From Azorinus chamasolen (taxonomy: Eukaryota > Mollusca > Bivalvia > Cardiida > Solecurtidae), in the NCBI GenBank assembly GCA_963576725.1, contig OY755236.1, positions 63,338,636 to 63,402,635 on the forward strand: 64,000 nt of DNA, written 5' to 3'. This document shows, piece by piece, positions 32,666 to 43,135 of the stretch (its first letter is position 1; the number at the start of each line of letters is the position of its first letter). Under the pieces are notes generated by a model. The model searched no databases, was not told the origin of the DNA, and worked only from the letters and a program-made list of their open reading frames with translations. The translations under genes and the position numbers were made by a program.

Positions 32666-32876
32666 ATTCCTTCTGCGAACCTTGGAGACAATATAGGTTT
32701 CCTTGATGTGAGGTCCTACGATAAAGTCCTCGATGAATATACGCAGTTGCACCTACTAACGGGTCAAATAACCAGTCAGACAGTTTACTCCTTGTCCAAT
32801 GTGCTTGTAGTTAGGATTTTAAAAAATGGAATATCATCTGGAGTTTTATCTGCTCAGACATTCCAATACGAAACAG
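32666..32876 (+). CDS. Exon 7: CUB domain, second half
   Basis: A TTTTTTTTCAG acceptor and GTACGA donor bound 211 bases, phase 0 in and phase 1 out. Residues 245-314 contain strands such as GFLDVRSYD and VLVVRILKNG and end in FQYET, matching the closing aromatic-x-Tyr strand of CUB domains. The second CUB disulfide is missing, since there are no cysteines in this exon; the domain has only the Cys205-Cys229 pair. A calcium site like that of C1r/C1s CUBs cannot be assigned with confidence. Confidence 0.85.
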
Positions 32877-32890
32877 GTACGATAATGAAT

Positions 32891-33245
32891 TAGCCCTTTC
32901 CTTCATATAAACATACAGTAAAACCCGCTAATACAACCACCTTAAATAGGTATAATTCTGGGTGCTAGATGCAGGAGGTAGCTTAATGCAGGACAAAAGT
33001 AATGCAGAAAACTCTGAGAGGAGCTTTCTGCATTGCTTTTGTCCTGCATTAAGCAACCACCTGCTTATAAAGACACCCATGTTAATTCATTAAATGGTCA
33101 CATTAGAGGGGTTTTACTGTATTTTCATGCATTTGCAAACCCTGATCAAATGGCTCCTATAGGAACTGTCACTGATAACTCCTATATAGGAACCATCTGA
33201 TCAGGTTCTGGTCTGTTTACTTTTAACATGATACAGATCAAAAAT
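32891..33245. repeat. Family A MITE interrupted by Family C
   Basis: TTAGCCCTTTCCTTCATA is separated from its continuation TTTTCATGCATTTGC by the nested Family C copy at 32916-33119. The hairpin tip carries a duplicated CTCCTATAGGA. Confidence 0.82.
32916..33119. repeat. Family C MITE nested in Family A, 39 bases after exon 7
   Basis: CAGTAAAACCCGCTAATAC to TAGAGGGGTTTTACTG with TA on both sides. Hairpin GGAGGTAGCTTAATGCAGG with complement. Confidence 0.9.
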
Positions 33246-33365
33246 TCCTTGAAAGGTTAATTACATTATAAAACTTCAGCTAAGAAATTTTAAAATAAAA
33301 TGTACCAGTGTTTTACTTTAATCAGAGTTTAATTTTCAGCTGGATAATCACTATCTGCTTATATA

Positions 33366-33520
33366 GGATATTTTGGTATTGGAAAAAACTGTAGGGTCAG
33401 ATCTATTCCACAAACAAACAGAGCAGACCCTGATCAGACAGGTCCTATAGGGGCCATCTGGTCTGGGTCTACTCTGTTTGTAAAGGAGTAGAAAGGCATG
33501 TTCATGGAGTAAAGAGTTAA
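33366..33520. repeat. Family A MITE, partial
   Basis: AAACAAACAGAGCAGACCC, tip GGTCCTATAGGGGCC, then CTGGTCTGGGTCTACTC and GGAGTAAAGAGTTAA. Confidence 0.75.
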
Positions 33521-33626
33521 GAAAAATGTTAATTCCTTGAATGATAAGCTTTACATGAAAACTTTGTAACATTAGAAATATCTTCTTAACCATTTACCAA
33601 TGAATATTCATGTAAGAAATAATGAC

Positions 33627-33950
33627 TTAACCCATTCCCTGTTCCCATTTTCAGTTCCTGCTGAATATTCATGGACAAATATATAGTTATAATGAAATAT
33701 TGAAGGTGGAGAATTGTAGCCATTTTAGAAACAAAAGATCTTTCAAATTCCAAAAGCAAACAGAGCAGACCCTGATCAAACAGCTCCTACAGGAGCCGTC
33801 TGATCTAGGTCTACTCTGGTTGCAGATGCGTGAAAACACATTTATATGAAGGAAAGGGTTAATGAATATTATTTCCTATAGGAGCTGGCTGATCTGTATC
33901 TACTCTGTTTGCAAAGGCATAAAAAGTGGGATTGTCAAAGTAAAGGGTAA
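33627..33950. repeat. Family A MITE (33627-33862) plus fragment
   Basis: TTAACCCATTCCCTGTTCC to GAAGGAAAGGGTTAA with a near-complete hairpin. A second fragment to 33950 keeps GGAGCTGGCTGATCTG and the arm GTTTGCAAAGGC. Confidence 0.82.
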
Positions 33951-34103
33951 AAGAACTAATTTTATGAAAGTTCACACATAATTATTACTATCATAAGAGC
34001 TGCACTATTCCTATTTTGCTCATTGATAAACTTTTCACATTACAGAAATCATTATTGAATGGGAGATTCCTCATCCTTCTGACTCTATTCTGGCTTTCAA
34101 ATG

Positions 34104-34213
34104 CTGTACCATGATTTCCACAGTTAGAATGGCTAGACCATTGAGTTCCACAGTTAGAATGGCTAGACCATTGAGTTCCACAGTTAGAATGGCTAGACCA
34201 TTGAGTTCCACAG
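34104..34213. repeat. 30-bp tandem repeat, 3.5 copies
   Basis: Near-identical copies of AGTTAGAATGGCTAGACCAT plus TGAGTTCCAC. The high identity suggests recent expansion. Confidence 0.9.
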
Positions 34214-34274
34214 TCATTTACTCATTGTTCAGCTGAGCAATTGGTGCTCAAAGTCAAATTAAAATATTTTTCAT

Positions 34275-34470
34275 ATGCTTTTTAAGACCTTTAAATGCCT
34301 TTTGACACCTTTGTAAACAGAGTACTAGATGCAGATCAAATGGCCTCTGATCTGGGTCTGCTCTATTTGTTCATAAAATCATATAGATATGATTCTGCAG
34401 TTTCTTTGGTGGCCAAACAATTCTGTGTTCATATGATTGATGTTAAAAACCATCTGATTAATGAAAGAAA
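34275..34470. repeat. Family A MITE, partial
   Basis: CTTTGTAAACAGAGTACTAG, GCAGATCAAATGGCC, GATCTGGGTCTGCTC; the body ATGATTCTGCAGTTTC is intact. Confidence 0.7.
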
Positions 34471-34569
34471 ACTTAGTGAGGAAATGTGCAGATGAATCAA
34501 GAGAGATTATACTATAATGTAGATTGTTCTCCTCTTACATCATTTTAGAGCTTATCTGTTTTTCGAAGA

Positions 34570-34745
34570 AACAATGTGAGCTACTCTCTTAAGTCTGGTT
34601 TCCATATTGACATCATTGTCGTCCTGATTGTCGTTGTTCTTGTCAACCAGAAACTTTAACATTGGATATTACTTCTTTACTGTTTATGAAAATCTTATGA
34701 AACTTCACACACTTGTTCATCAGCACAAGGACTAGAATCGAACAG
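34570..34745. repeat. Interspersed repeat, second copy inside a MITE at 41245-41435
   Basis: Both copies share a GTTGTCCTTGTTGTC-like stretch, TTAACATTG, CTTCTT and GAGCATTTGCACCTGC / GAGCATTGGCACCTGC. Boundaries and origin are unclear. Confidence 0.55.
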
Positions 34746-35149
34746 ATGAGCATTGGCACCTGCATGACATGCTGTTGTTAAACATTTTGGGTTCATATTC
34801 TGGGGTTTTGTAATACTAGGGTTATGTAATGCTGGAATATTGGGGATTTGTAATATTGGGATTTTGGTTTTTGTATTCTTTGCGAAGCAATAGAATACAA
34901 AGGTGGCATTCCACAGCCTAACCCATGGTACCCTCGCTGGCCTGACAAAGTAGTGCATTTTACTGGCCTGCATTTGATGGATACAAAGGGTGTTTAGTAA
35001 AGTGGCATCCGTAACCAATCGTGGTATACTATATCTGACATGAAAATGCCTCGTAACATAAGCTTCGGCTTAGTATTCGCAAAAATCAACAAAACCGACA
35101 AAATATAGCAATGTGTAAGAAGGGCGCACGGATATACAAATATAAGTCA

Positions 35150-35900
35150 CATGAGGAAATCACATGATCATAACTTGAATGAAAATACTCAATGAATAAA
35201 GAAGCGCGAGTCGGATGACCTTATGCAAGCGATTAGGTAATCACGCCCATAACTCCGAGTGATCAGTGTCACTGTGATAAAAAGCATAGTGGGAAACGGC
35301 TGAAGTGTCAGCTGCAACTGTATCATCAACTGAATAGAGTGTTAATGCCTTCCCTTATAGATACACAGTGCCATGCCAAAGCGAACTTATTCGATATTAG
35401 ATTGATACCATGCAAAGAATACTGCAGCATCTGCAACGCATTGATGTAATATGGTACTTTGATTTTGCAATACTGGAGTATTGCCAATTTGTCTTGTTTT
35501 TACGCCGAAGGAGACTATAGGTTTGCACTTTGTCCGTCCGTCAGTCCATCTGTCAGTCTGTCGGTCTGTCTGTCAGTCAGTCACACTTCGGTTTTCTGGA
35601 CATTTTTTCTAAACCCTTACAGATAATGAAGTGATATTTAGTATGTACCTTTATTATAATGAGTCACAGATAAACATTGAATTTTATTATGCTACCTTGA
35701 TTATTTACGGATTTACAAGCGGAAATTTTAGGCTCAAGGTGAAATCACGTGACAATAACATGAATGAAATTATTCTGCCAGAGGATACTCAATGAATAAA
35801 GAAGTGCGCGCTGGATGACCTTATGCAAGCGATTAGGTAATCACACCTATAACTTCGAAAGCAACTCAGAGTGGTCAGTTTGATAAGCATAGCGGGACCT
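35150..35900. repeat. Direct repeat of about 150 bp flanking a GTCT/GTCC tract
   Basis: Copies at 35150-35300 and 35740-35900 share CTCAATGAATAAAGAAG, GGATGACCTTATGCAAGCG and ATTAGGTAATCAC. Between them lies GAAGGAGACTATAGG followed by a tetranucleotide tract (35535-35582). Nothing recognised at 34746-35149. Confidence 0.75.
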
Positions 35901-35933
35901 GGCAAGTTATGGCATAAATATGCGACAGCTTGT

Positions 35934-36127
35934 TTAACCTATTCCTTCATATTGACCCTTTCTGACGTCTCTGTAAAAGTCACTTTTTGAAACCATTGTA
36001 ATAAATAGAGCATTTGTTCCATAAGAGTAAATGCTTTTTTTATAACAATGGTTTCAAAAATATAAAAATATTTTTTTCTAGATTTATTCGAAGAATGTAA
36101 AACATAGCCTATAAGGGAAAGGGTTAA
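35934..36127. repeat. Family B MITE, reverse
   Basis: TTAACCTATTCCTTCATA to AAGGGAAAGGGTTAA. Hairpin GAAACCATTGTAATAAATAG with diverged complement. Confidence 0.82.
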
Positions 36128-36309
36128 AACATTTGCAAAGAATGGATACATACCTCAGAGTTGTAGATATGAGGCATGTTACTTCTACATGTAGGTCAAA
36201 TCTTTTTTTATATTTCTCCTCCAAACCCTTTCATGCTTGTACCTCGGAAAGGCAATTTTAATGACTAGCAGCAAGATAGGGTCTGCCTGAGAAATGAGAC
36301 TTTAAAACC

Positions 36310-36490
36310 ATAGAATCACCTTTTAATGGCTTTACAAACTGAGTAGACCCAGATCAGATGGCTCTTGTTTAAGCCATCCAGTTTCTGCTTCAGTCAAAAG
36401 TTTCTATGTTCATATACCATTATAAAAATTCATCTTATTGATATTTGTGATGTCATTTTTTTCTTTCATGAGCATTTATAGAGCGAATTC
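36310..36490. repeat. Family A fragment before exon 8
   Basis: TTTACAAACTGAGTAGACCC, GATCAGATGGCTCTTG, then tail ATTTGTGATGTCATTTTTTTC. Confidence 0.6.
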
Positions 36491-36542
36491 TTAATACATC
36501 TGTATTCGTCTTACCTACAGCTTTGTGTATTATGTTCAACAG

Positions 36543-36673
36543 ATATACGGGAAAAATATAGGATGGTGAATGCTGTAGACACTTGGACCAAATTGGAAAT
36601 ACCTGAGGCTGGCCGAGCCGGTTCAGTATCCATTGCTATAACAGGCCCTGATGATGATGTTATTTCCTTTTAT
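36543..36673 (+). CDS. Exon 8: cysteine-free CUB-like module, first half
   Basis: A TGTTCAACAG acceptor and GTGAGT donor bound 131 bases, phase 1 in and phase 0 out. An upstream acceptor ending at 36520 would put a stop in frame. Residues 315-358 include DTWTKLEIPEAG and SVSIAITGPDDD. There is no cysteine. The exon ends in phase 0 at the same relative position as exon 6, which suggests a degenerate CUB domain split like the one before it. Domain identity is inferred from exon layout and length, not from strong motifs. Confidence 0.78.
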
Positions 36674-36697
36674 GTGAGTATACCATAATTATATGAC

Positions 36698-36916
36698 TTA
36701 ACCCATTCTGTCAATAGGCTAATTTAAGATCAAACATCTTTGACTAAATCTACTGAAAAGGAGTATATACTAGAGAAAGGGAACCTTTTAGAATTTTGTT
36801 TAACCATTGTGATAAATAGAGCATTAACTTTTTTTGCTCCTTTGGAGAATTACAGTGGTTTCAAAAAGTGACTTTACAGATGTGTCAAAAGGCATCAATA
36901 TAAGGCAATGGGTTAA
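36698..36916. repeat. Family B MITE, 24 bases after exon 8
   Basis: TTAACCCATTCTGTC to AAGGCAATGGGTTAA. One hairpin arm is disrupted by a T run. Its closing TTAACCC is also the first unit of the following satellite. Confidence 0.85.
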
Positions 36917-37805
36917 CCCTTCCTGTGCTAATGAGTTAACCCTTCCCATGCTAATGAGTTAGCCCTTCCCATGCTAATGAGTTAACCCTTCACATGCTAA
37001 TGGGTTAACCCTTCACATGCTAATGGGTTAACCCTTCACATGCTAATGGGTTAACCCTTCACATGCTAATGGGTTAACCCTTCACATGCTAATGGGTTAA
37101 CCCTTCTCATGCTAATGGGTTAACCCTTCCCATGCTAATGGGTTAACCCTTTCAATGCTAATGGGTTAACCCTTCCAATGCTAATGGGTTAACCCTTCCC
37201 ATGCTAATGGGTTAACCCTTTACATGCTAATGGGTTAACCCTTTACATGCTAATGGGTTAACCCTTCCCATGCTAATGTGTTAACCCTTCCCATGCTAAT
37301 GGGTTAACCCTTCCCATGCTAATGGATTAACCCTTCTCATGCTAATGGGTTAACCCTTCCCATGCTAATGGGTTAACCCTTCACATGCTAATGGGTTAAC
37401 CCTTCTCATGCTAATGGGTTAACCCTTTACATGCTAATGGGTTAATCCTTCCCATGCTAATGGGTTAACCCTTCACATGCTAATGGGTTAACCCTTCTCA
37501 TGCTAATGGGTTAACCCTTTACATGCTAATGGGTTAATCCTTCCCATGCTAATGGGTTAACCCTTCACATGCTAATGGGTTAACCCTTCACATGTTAATG
37601 GGTTAATCCTTCTCATGCTAATGGTTAACCCTTCACATGCTTATGGGTTAACCCTTCCAATGCGTATGGGTTAACCCTTCCAATACTAATTGGTTAAGCT
37701 TCCAATGCTAATGGGTTAACCCTTTTCCTGCTAATGGGTTAACCATTCACATTCTAATGGGTTAATCCTTCCCATGCTAATGGGTTAACCCTTCCCATGC
37801 TAATT
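36913..37805. repeat. 23-bp satellite, about 39 copies, seeded on a TTAACCC MITE end
   Basis: The unit is TTAACCCTTC, ACATGCTAAT, GGG in order (23 bases), with CCC/CAC/CTC variation at positions 9-12. The unit ends in GGG and begins TTAACCC, so each junction is the palindrome GGGTTAACCC. The last few copies are the most diverged. Confidence 0.95.
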
Positions 37806-38077
37806 GCATCTTGACTGACATTTGCAACTGCTTGGATCCAGATGACATATACAGTAACTCTGTGTGTCATCAGACTCCTAGCTGGTTGCTACTCGGTCCA
37901 GAGTTTCTTTTAAAATTTCTGTCAAAAATGATTGCAATGAAATTTTCAGAAAGCATCTATCATTTTTTGATGATAGAGGTTGAGGTTTGGGACACCCAAT
38001 CTACCTTTACCATCATTTTGTAAAGCTACATAAATCCATTTTGAACTATTTTGATATTTGTATCCCACATAATATTA

Positions 38078-38326
38078 TTGCCTTATCCTTTTACTCCATA
38101 AATACGCTTTTCTATGCCTGTGCAAACAGAGTAAACCAAGATCAGATGATTCCTGTAGGAGCCGTCAGATCTGGGTCTGCTCTGTTTGCTTATGAAATAT
38201 GTCTGATTCTGCAGTTTCTATCTTCAAATCGATTCCCTTGTTCACAGAGCTTTTATAAAAATGCAGTTAATTAATATTGATCATGTCATTATTTCTAACA
38301 TGAGTATTCATTGAGTAAAGTGTTAA
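38078..38326. repeat. Family A MITE
   Basis: TTTACTCCATAAATACGC to GAGTAAAGTGTTAA. The hairpin is GTGCAAACAGAGTAAACC with GTCAGATCTGGGTC. 38380-38480 carries another short hairpin (AGCAAATAAAGCAGACCC). Confidence 0.78.
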
Positions 38327-38494
38327 GGAAACCACTCATTATTTCATATGGAGGGGGCACAGCAAACAAAACAGTTTGTATGTGCTGCACTATGCCATTA
38401 ACATTGAAGTGTTCAGCAAATAAAGCAGACCCTGATCAGAGGGCCCCTTCAGAAGCCCTCTAATCTGTGTCTAAACTATTTAGCAATGTCCTTT

Positions 38495-38723
38495 TTAACC
38501 CTTTCCTCCATAAATACGCCTTTCTATGCCTCTGTAAAAGTCACTTTTTGAAACCATTGTGATTAATAGAGCATTTGCTCCTAAGGAGCAAATGCTCTAT
38601 TTATCACAATGGTTTCAATACTTCACAATTCTATCATTTTCCTTTTCTCTAGAAAATACTCCTTTTCGGTAGATTTATTCAAAGTGGTTGGATCTGAAAA
38701 TAGCCTAAGAGGGAATGGGTTAA
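38495..38723. repeat. Family B MITE, reverse, complete
   Basis: TTAACCCTTTCCTCCATAAA to GAGGGAATGGGTTAA. The hairpin is GAAACCATTGTGATTAATAG with complement, tip GCTCCTAAGGAGC. Confidence 0.88.
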
Positions 38724-39047
38724 GGGGACAATTGGCACTAAAAAAATGGAGAAATATATTTTGCAACCTCTCATTAGTCCTGTTGGTCAGCCTATTAGTC
38801 TCTTCTGGTTTGATAAGCTAAATAAGTCAATTCTGCACCATTTTGATAACTTTATATCTTTGTGCATAATTAATTTTTTGTCTGCAAAAATAATTTGTTG
38901 TCTGCTTCAATTCTTAAAATAAAATTTCTCTCATTTTTTTTGCATAAATGTGATCAAAGTGTCAAACATTAAGGATTATGCAGTGCCTCATCTTCATCTA
39001 CGCTGTTTCCATGGTAATCACAGTTTCACTGCTAGTATGCAAGGAGT

Positions 39048-39352
39048 TAATCCTTTTCTCCATAAAAACACCTTTCAATGCCTTGACAAACAGAGCTTAG
39101 TAGACCCAAATCAGAGAGTTCCAGTAGAAAAGGCCTAGACAGTATCGTTAGAGTAATGAGTTAACCCATTCCCTCATATTGATGCTTTTTGACACCTCTG
39201 TTAAAGTCAATAAATAAAGCATTGTTCCATAGGAGCAAAATTTAATGCTCTTTTTATCACAACGATTTTTCCGTTTTTGTAGTAAATGCTGCTTTTCAAT
39301 AGATTGGTCCAAGCTGGTACGTCTTAAAATAACCTATGAAAGAATAGGTTAG
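39048..39352. repeat. Family A fragment and Family B MITE sharing a TTAA
   Basis: Family A from TTAATCCTTTTCTCC to GAGTTAA at 39165; Family B in reverse from that TTAACCCATTCCC to AGAATAGGTTAG with a diverged hairpin. Confidence 0.75.
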
Positions 39353-39589
39353 CAGAATGACTTTATGGGTGTACATGTATTACCAAATGTTTATAAATGT
39401 TTATAAGTATCTGCCATAGACAAAAAATCCTGTGTCCAAGTGTTATTATGACAATTAATCTAATTACAGTGTACATGTAATATTCATTTCATTATTTCTT
39501 ACATGAATATTCATGGAGTAATTTTAGGGTCAAGTTTTCGATAAGAAATGAAAGAATTTGTAGCAGATGACAATTTTTCATAGACAAAA

Positions 39590-39940
39590 GTTGTTTTTAG
39601 ACTTGAATGGTTTTTTTATATTTATATTACATGTATGTCAATAGCAAATGGTGAAGACCCTGATCAGACGGCTCCTACTCTGTTTGCAAAGTCGTAAAAT
39701 GCGTATTTTTGGAGTAAAGGGTAAACCCATTCCTTCATAGGCTATTTTTAGACCCAACCTCTTTGAATGAATCTACCCAAAAGGAGCCTTAACTAGAGAA
39801 AAGATTTTTTTTAGAATTTTTGTAGTTTGAAACTATTGTGATAAATAGAGCATTTGATCCTATAGGAGCAAATGCTCTATTTATCACAATGTTTTAAAGA
39901 AGTGACTTTTGGGTTATACTTATTTATGGAGGAAAGGGTT
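39590..39940. repeat. Family A fragment and Family B MITE
   Basis: The Family A arm GAAGACCCTGATCAGACGG runs to GGAGTAAAGGGTAA. Family B (39721-39940) then has CATAGGCTATTTTTAGACCC and a hairpin with tip GATCCTATAGGAGC, ending GGAAAGGGTTAA. Confidence 0.8.
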
Positions 39941-40069
39941 AAACTATGTGCCAAGGTCATAGTAAATTGGACCATAGTATTGAGTATATACTTCATGAAT
40001 ATTCATGTAAGAAATAATGACTGCATCAATACTATCCCTTTCTCTCATGAGCATTTATGCATGAATTGA

Positions 40070-40420
40070 TACAAGCTACAAGATACAAGAATCTTTATTT
40101 TGAGTCGGTTGTACAACAGATAACATTAGCTACAATAAGCTATTTACCGACTATATAACAAAGATTATAACAGTGTAACAAAACAACCTGTGGAGTTAAA
40201 AGATGTTTTCAAAGTTTGAGTAATACACATTATAAAATTAGAATCAGAAAGATTAATTATCGGTAAAATACATAAGAATTTGTTAAAATGTCATATCTAG
40301 AGTATGTAATACGGAATGAGATTTACAAAAGTACAAGTATTACTAAAATTGTATCGCATATTTGTAATCACAAGATGCTATTCTGCTAGTTAAAACAAAG
40401 AGGTCATTTGTTTCGAAAAA
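40070..40420 (-). mobile_element. Retroposon 3' end, reverse copy
   Basis: On the minus strand it ends AATAAAGATTCTTGTATC with GTCGGTAAATAGCTTATTG upstream, matching the + strand copy at 15740-15942. No coding region survives. Confidence 0.6.
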
Positions 40421-40628
40421 AAATCACATTTCTATACAAAGAGGAGAAATACTTGGGTCTCAGATCCCTTAAAAACAACTTCCAGGGTAGACAGAGTTAA
40501 GATGGCTCGTGCTAGAGCATTCCCAGCCTCGCATTGATCACTTCATGAATATTCATTAAATTATTTTTTTGTAAGGTAAAGGGAATTGTTGATTTAGACT
40601 TAAACTGCAGGATCAGATCTATAAATTT

Positions 40629-41150
40629 TAATCTTTTACTCCATAAATAGGCCTTCTGCACCTCTGCAAACAGAGTAGACCCAGATCAGATGGCTCCTAT
40701 AAGATCCATCTGATCAGGGTCTGCTTTGTTTGATTAGGATATGATATAAATAGTATGTATTAAGTACATGTATGACTACAGTTTCTGCCATGGCCAAAAT
40801 TTCCTGTGTCCATGCACTCATTACACGTATCAAAAAAGAATCCAGTTAAATATTCATGATGTTTTTATTTCTTTCATGGATATTCATGAAATAAATGATT
40901 AAATAGCAGACAGAGCAAACCCTGATCAGATGGCTTCCACAAGAGTTATTAGATATGGGTCTACTCTGTTTGCAAAGGCTTGAAAAGGCATTTATATATA
41001 GGAAAGGGTTCATTAGATTCGTTTTTATTACAGCAAATAGACAGGAAGTTTTGGCCATGGCTGAAACCCAAGAATCATATCTACATGTATATTATTTCAT
41101 AAGCAAACAGAACATGACCTAGGTCTTCTCTGTTTGCAAAGGCATAGAAA
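40629..41150. repeat. Two Family A MITEs and a fragment
   Basis: First copy (40629-40895): GCAAACAGAGTAGACCCAG with CATCTGATCAGGG. Second (40895-41010): GACAGAGCAAACCCTG with ATATGGGTCTACTC and GGAAAGGGTT. Fragment: AAGCAAACAGAACATGACC. Confidence 0.75.
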
Positions 41151-41157
41151 GGCATAT

Positions 41158-41557
41158 GAACCTGTTCCTTCATATTGGTGCCTCTGTGAAATTCACTTTC
41201 TGAAACCATTGTGATAAATAAAGCATTTGCGAAGAAATCACAAGCTATTGTTGTAACCCCGGCGTCCACTTCATTGTTGTCCTTGTTGTCATCATTGTTG
41301 TCATCGTCCGAAATCTTAACATTGACCATAACTTCTTCAATTTTTCATTTACAACCTTCATTTTTGGTATGCATGTTCATCTTGACAATGCCGACAGACG
41401 AGCATTTGCACCTGCTTGCCGTGCTCTTGTTATAATTTACCACAGTTGTTTCAAAACCACACAATTCTAAATTTTTCCATTTCTGTAATAAATGATCCTT
41501 TTCTGTAGATTTGTTCAAAGAGGTAGGATCTAAAAATAGCCTATGAGGGAATGGGTT
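41158..41557. repeat. Family B MITE, reverse, with insertion in its hairpin
   Basis: The left arm (GAAACCATTGTGATAAATAA) and right half (GTTTCAAAACCACACAATTC to GAGGGAATGGGTTAA) are split by about 220 bases of the repeat also seen at 34570-34745. Confidence 0.75.
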
Positions 41558-41595
41558 AATAGAGTAAAGGTTTTACTTTGTACCTTATCATTCAG

Positions 41596-41785
41596 TCCAA
41601 CAGCACAGATGGCAGTTATCCAAACAACCTCCCATTCGGCTACTGGGATGGAGAGTACACTGGTACTGGACAATTTACAAGTGTAGAGCAGAATAGTTAC
41701 TACACGACTGGAACTCACATGCTCCGCATAAAAGTGGATCTAACTGCACTTGGCACTCAGGAACTACATGTATGGTATAAAACAG
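41596..41785 (+). CDS. Exon 9: cysteine-free CUB-like module, second half
   Basis: A CTTATCATTCAG acceptor and GTAAGA donor bound 190 bases, phase 0 in and phase 1 out. Residues 359-421 are rich in Gly, Tyr, Thr and Ser (PFGYWDGEYTGTG) and end LHVWYKT, parallel to FQYET at the end of exon 7. With exon 8 it makes a beta-rich unit of about 107 residues without cysteines, between two CUB domains. A divergent CUB is the best guess; another beta-sandwich cannot be excluded. Confidence 0.82.
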
Positions 41786-41910
41786 GTAAGAAAAATAAAG
41801 CATTTTACAAATCTTGATAACCTTAAGTATTCAGTTGAACAAACATAGACAAATATTGCAGACTAGATGAGACAGTTCCTGAAGGAGACATTTCATCATG
41901 GTCTTCATTA

Positions 41911-42155
41911 TTAACCCTTTCACCGCCGCAGTCGCATAGATGCACCACAACAAATAGTGCAGTCCCAGATCAGACGCCACCTTTTCAAGGCGGCGACTGA
42001 TCAGGGACTTCACTATTTGTCTCAATCTCTATTTCTATATATGTGCTTTATTCCTTTGAAATTTGCATTTATTTATCTCATTTCCTTTTTCTACTGAATG
42101 ATTTAACAAACTTGGATTGCAGACGACAATTAGAAATTTGGTGCCGAAAGGGTTA
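41911..42155. repeat. Family G MITE, complete
   Basis: TTAACCCTTTCACCGCCGC and TTGGTGCCGAAAGGGTTAA end a 245-bp element. The hairpin is CAAATAGTGCAGTCCCAG with CAGGGACTTCACTATTTG. A Family D-like fragment precedes it (41840-41910). 42156-42867 holds nothing firm. Confidence 0.85.
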
Positions 42156-42866
42156 ATGAAAATTGAAGTTGAATTATTCAGCTTCACAAACTGATAAAGA
42201 AGGGAGACTGGGTGTATGAGTGCTTGCAGTTTTACAGCCCATGAAGAGGGTACTGGGTGTCAAAATACATAAGATAATTATACCCCCACAAAAAAGTAAA
42301 CATTGTTTGAGTGGATATACATGTACTGGAATCTCCCTGGTGTCAGGTCAGGTAGTTGGTCGGTCAGTTGGGCACTTGGTCCATCTATCCTCTTTTAAAC
42401 ATGTACAGTTGGTGTTGCAAACTGCTCCTTCAATTTGAAAGTTATTGAATTGATATTTGGCACACATAACAGCCACAAATAGTGGATGTGCATAATACTT
42501 TTCAGTAACAATTCATACAGGCGTTATCTGGCCTCAAACTTGTACCATATGTGTTGCTAGCCAATAAAGTTTGAGGAGTGAACTTCTACGGTTTTCAACA
42601 TAATTCACTGAAAGTTGGTACACATGATCTCTTTAAAGTGTAACATACAGAAGTAATCAGCCATTAGATTTGCGATCAAGGCAAGAAGAGTATTCATCAC
42701 CATTAGTTATAGTTGTAGTCAGGGTAGAATTGTCACTAAAGGTGATGAATACCCTTGCACAGCAGCCTCCCAAATACTAATAGGATAATTTGGGTATTGG
42801 AGTCTGCTCTAGGATTATTCATAGATGAGGACAAAATGCATTTTATGTAATTTATATCCCCCCTCC

Positions 42867-42867
<1 letters not shown>

Positions 42868-42905
<38 letters not shown>

Positions 42906-43135
42906 CAACCAATACCGGAAACTCACTACATTGTGTTTAACACCTGAAAGTCACTACACCTACTTCTAAAACAGATATAGTAAAACTGATTCCATAAAAC
43001 AGTATAAAACAGCCTTAATAGCATGCCGTGCGGTTCAAATGTTGAAAATTCTTAAAAATAAGAATGTGTTTTTAACCGGGAGAGTCACTACATTTGTCAC
43101 GTGACCATATTGACGCACCCCGGAGACCCACTACA
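42868..43135. repeat. (CA)n tract and dispersed TCACTAC motifs
   Basis: A (CA)n run to about 42904 is followed by AACTCACTACATTG, AAAGTCACTACACC and GAGAGTCACTACATT. These motifs are shared with the 87-bp elements at 52871 and 59943. Confidence 0.6.

Noticed and set aside
36913..37805. Regular repeat array that could be taken for CRISPR
   Set aside because: Units are contiguous 23-mers with no spacers, in a eukaryotic intron; it is a satellite.
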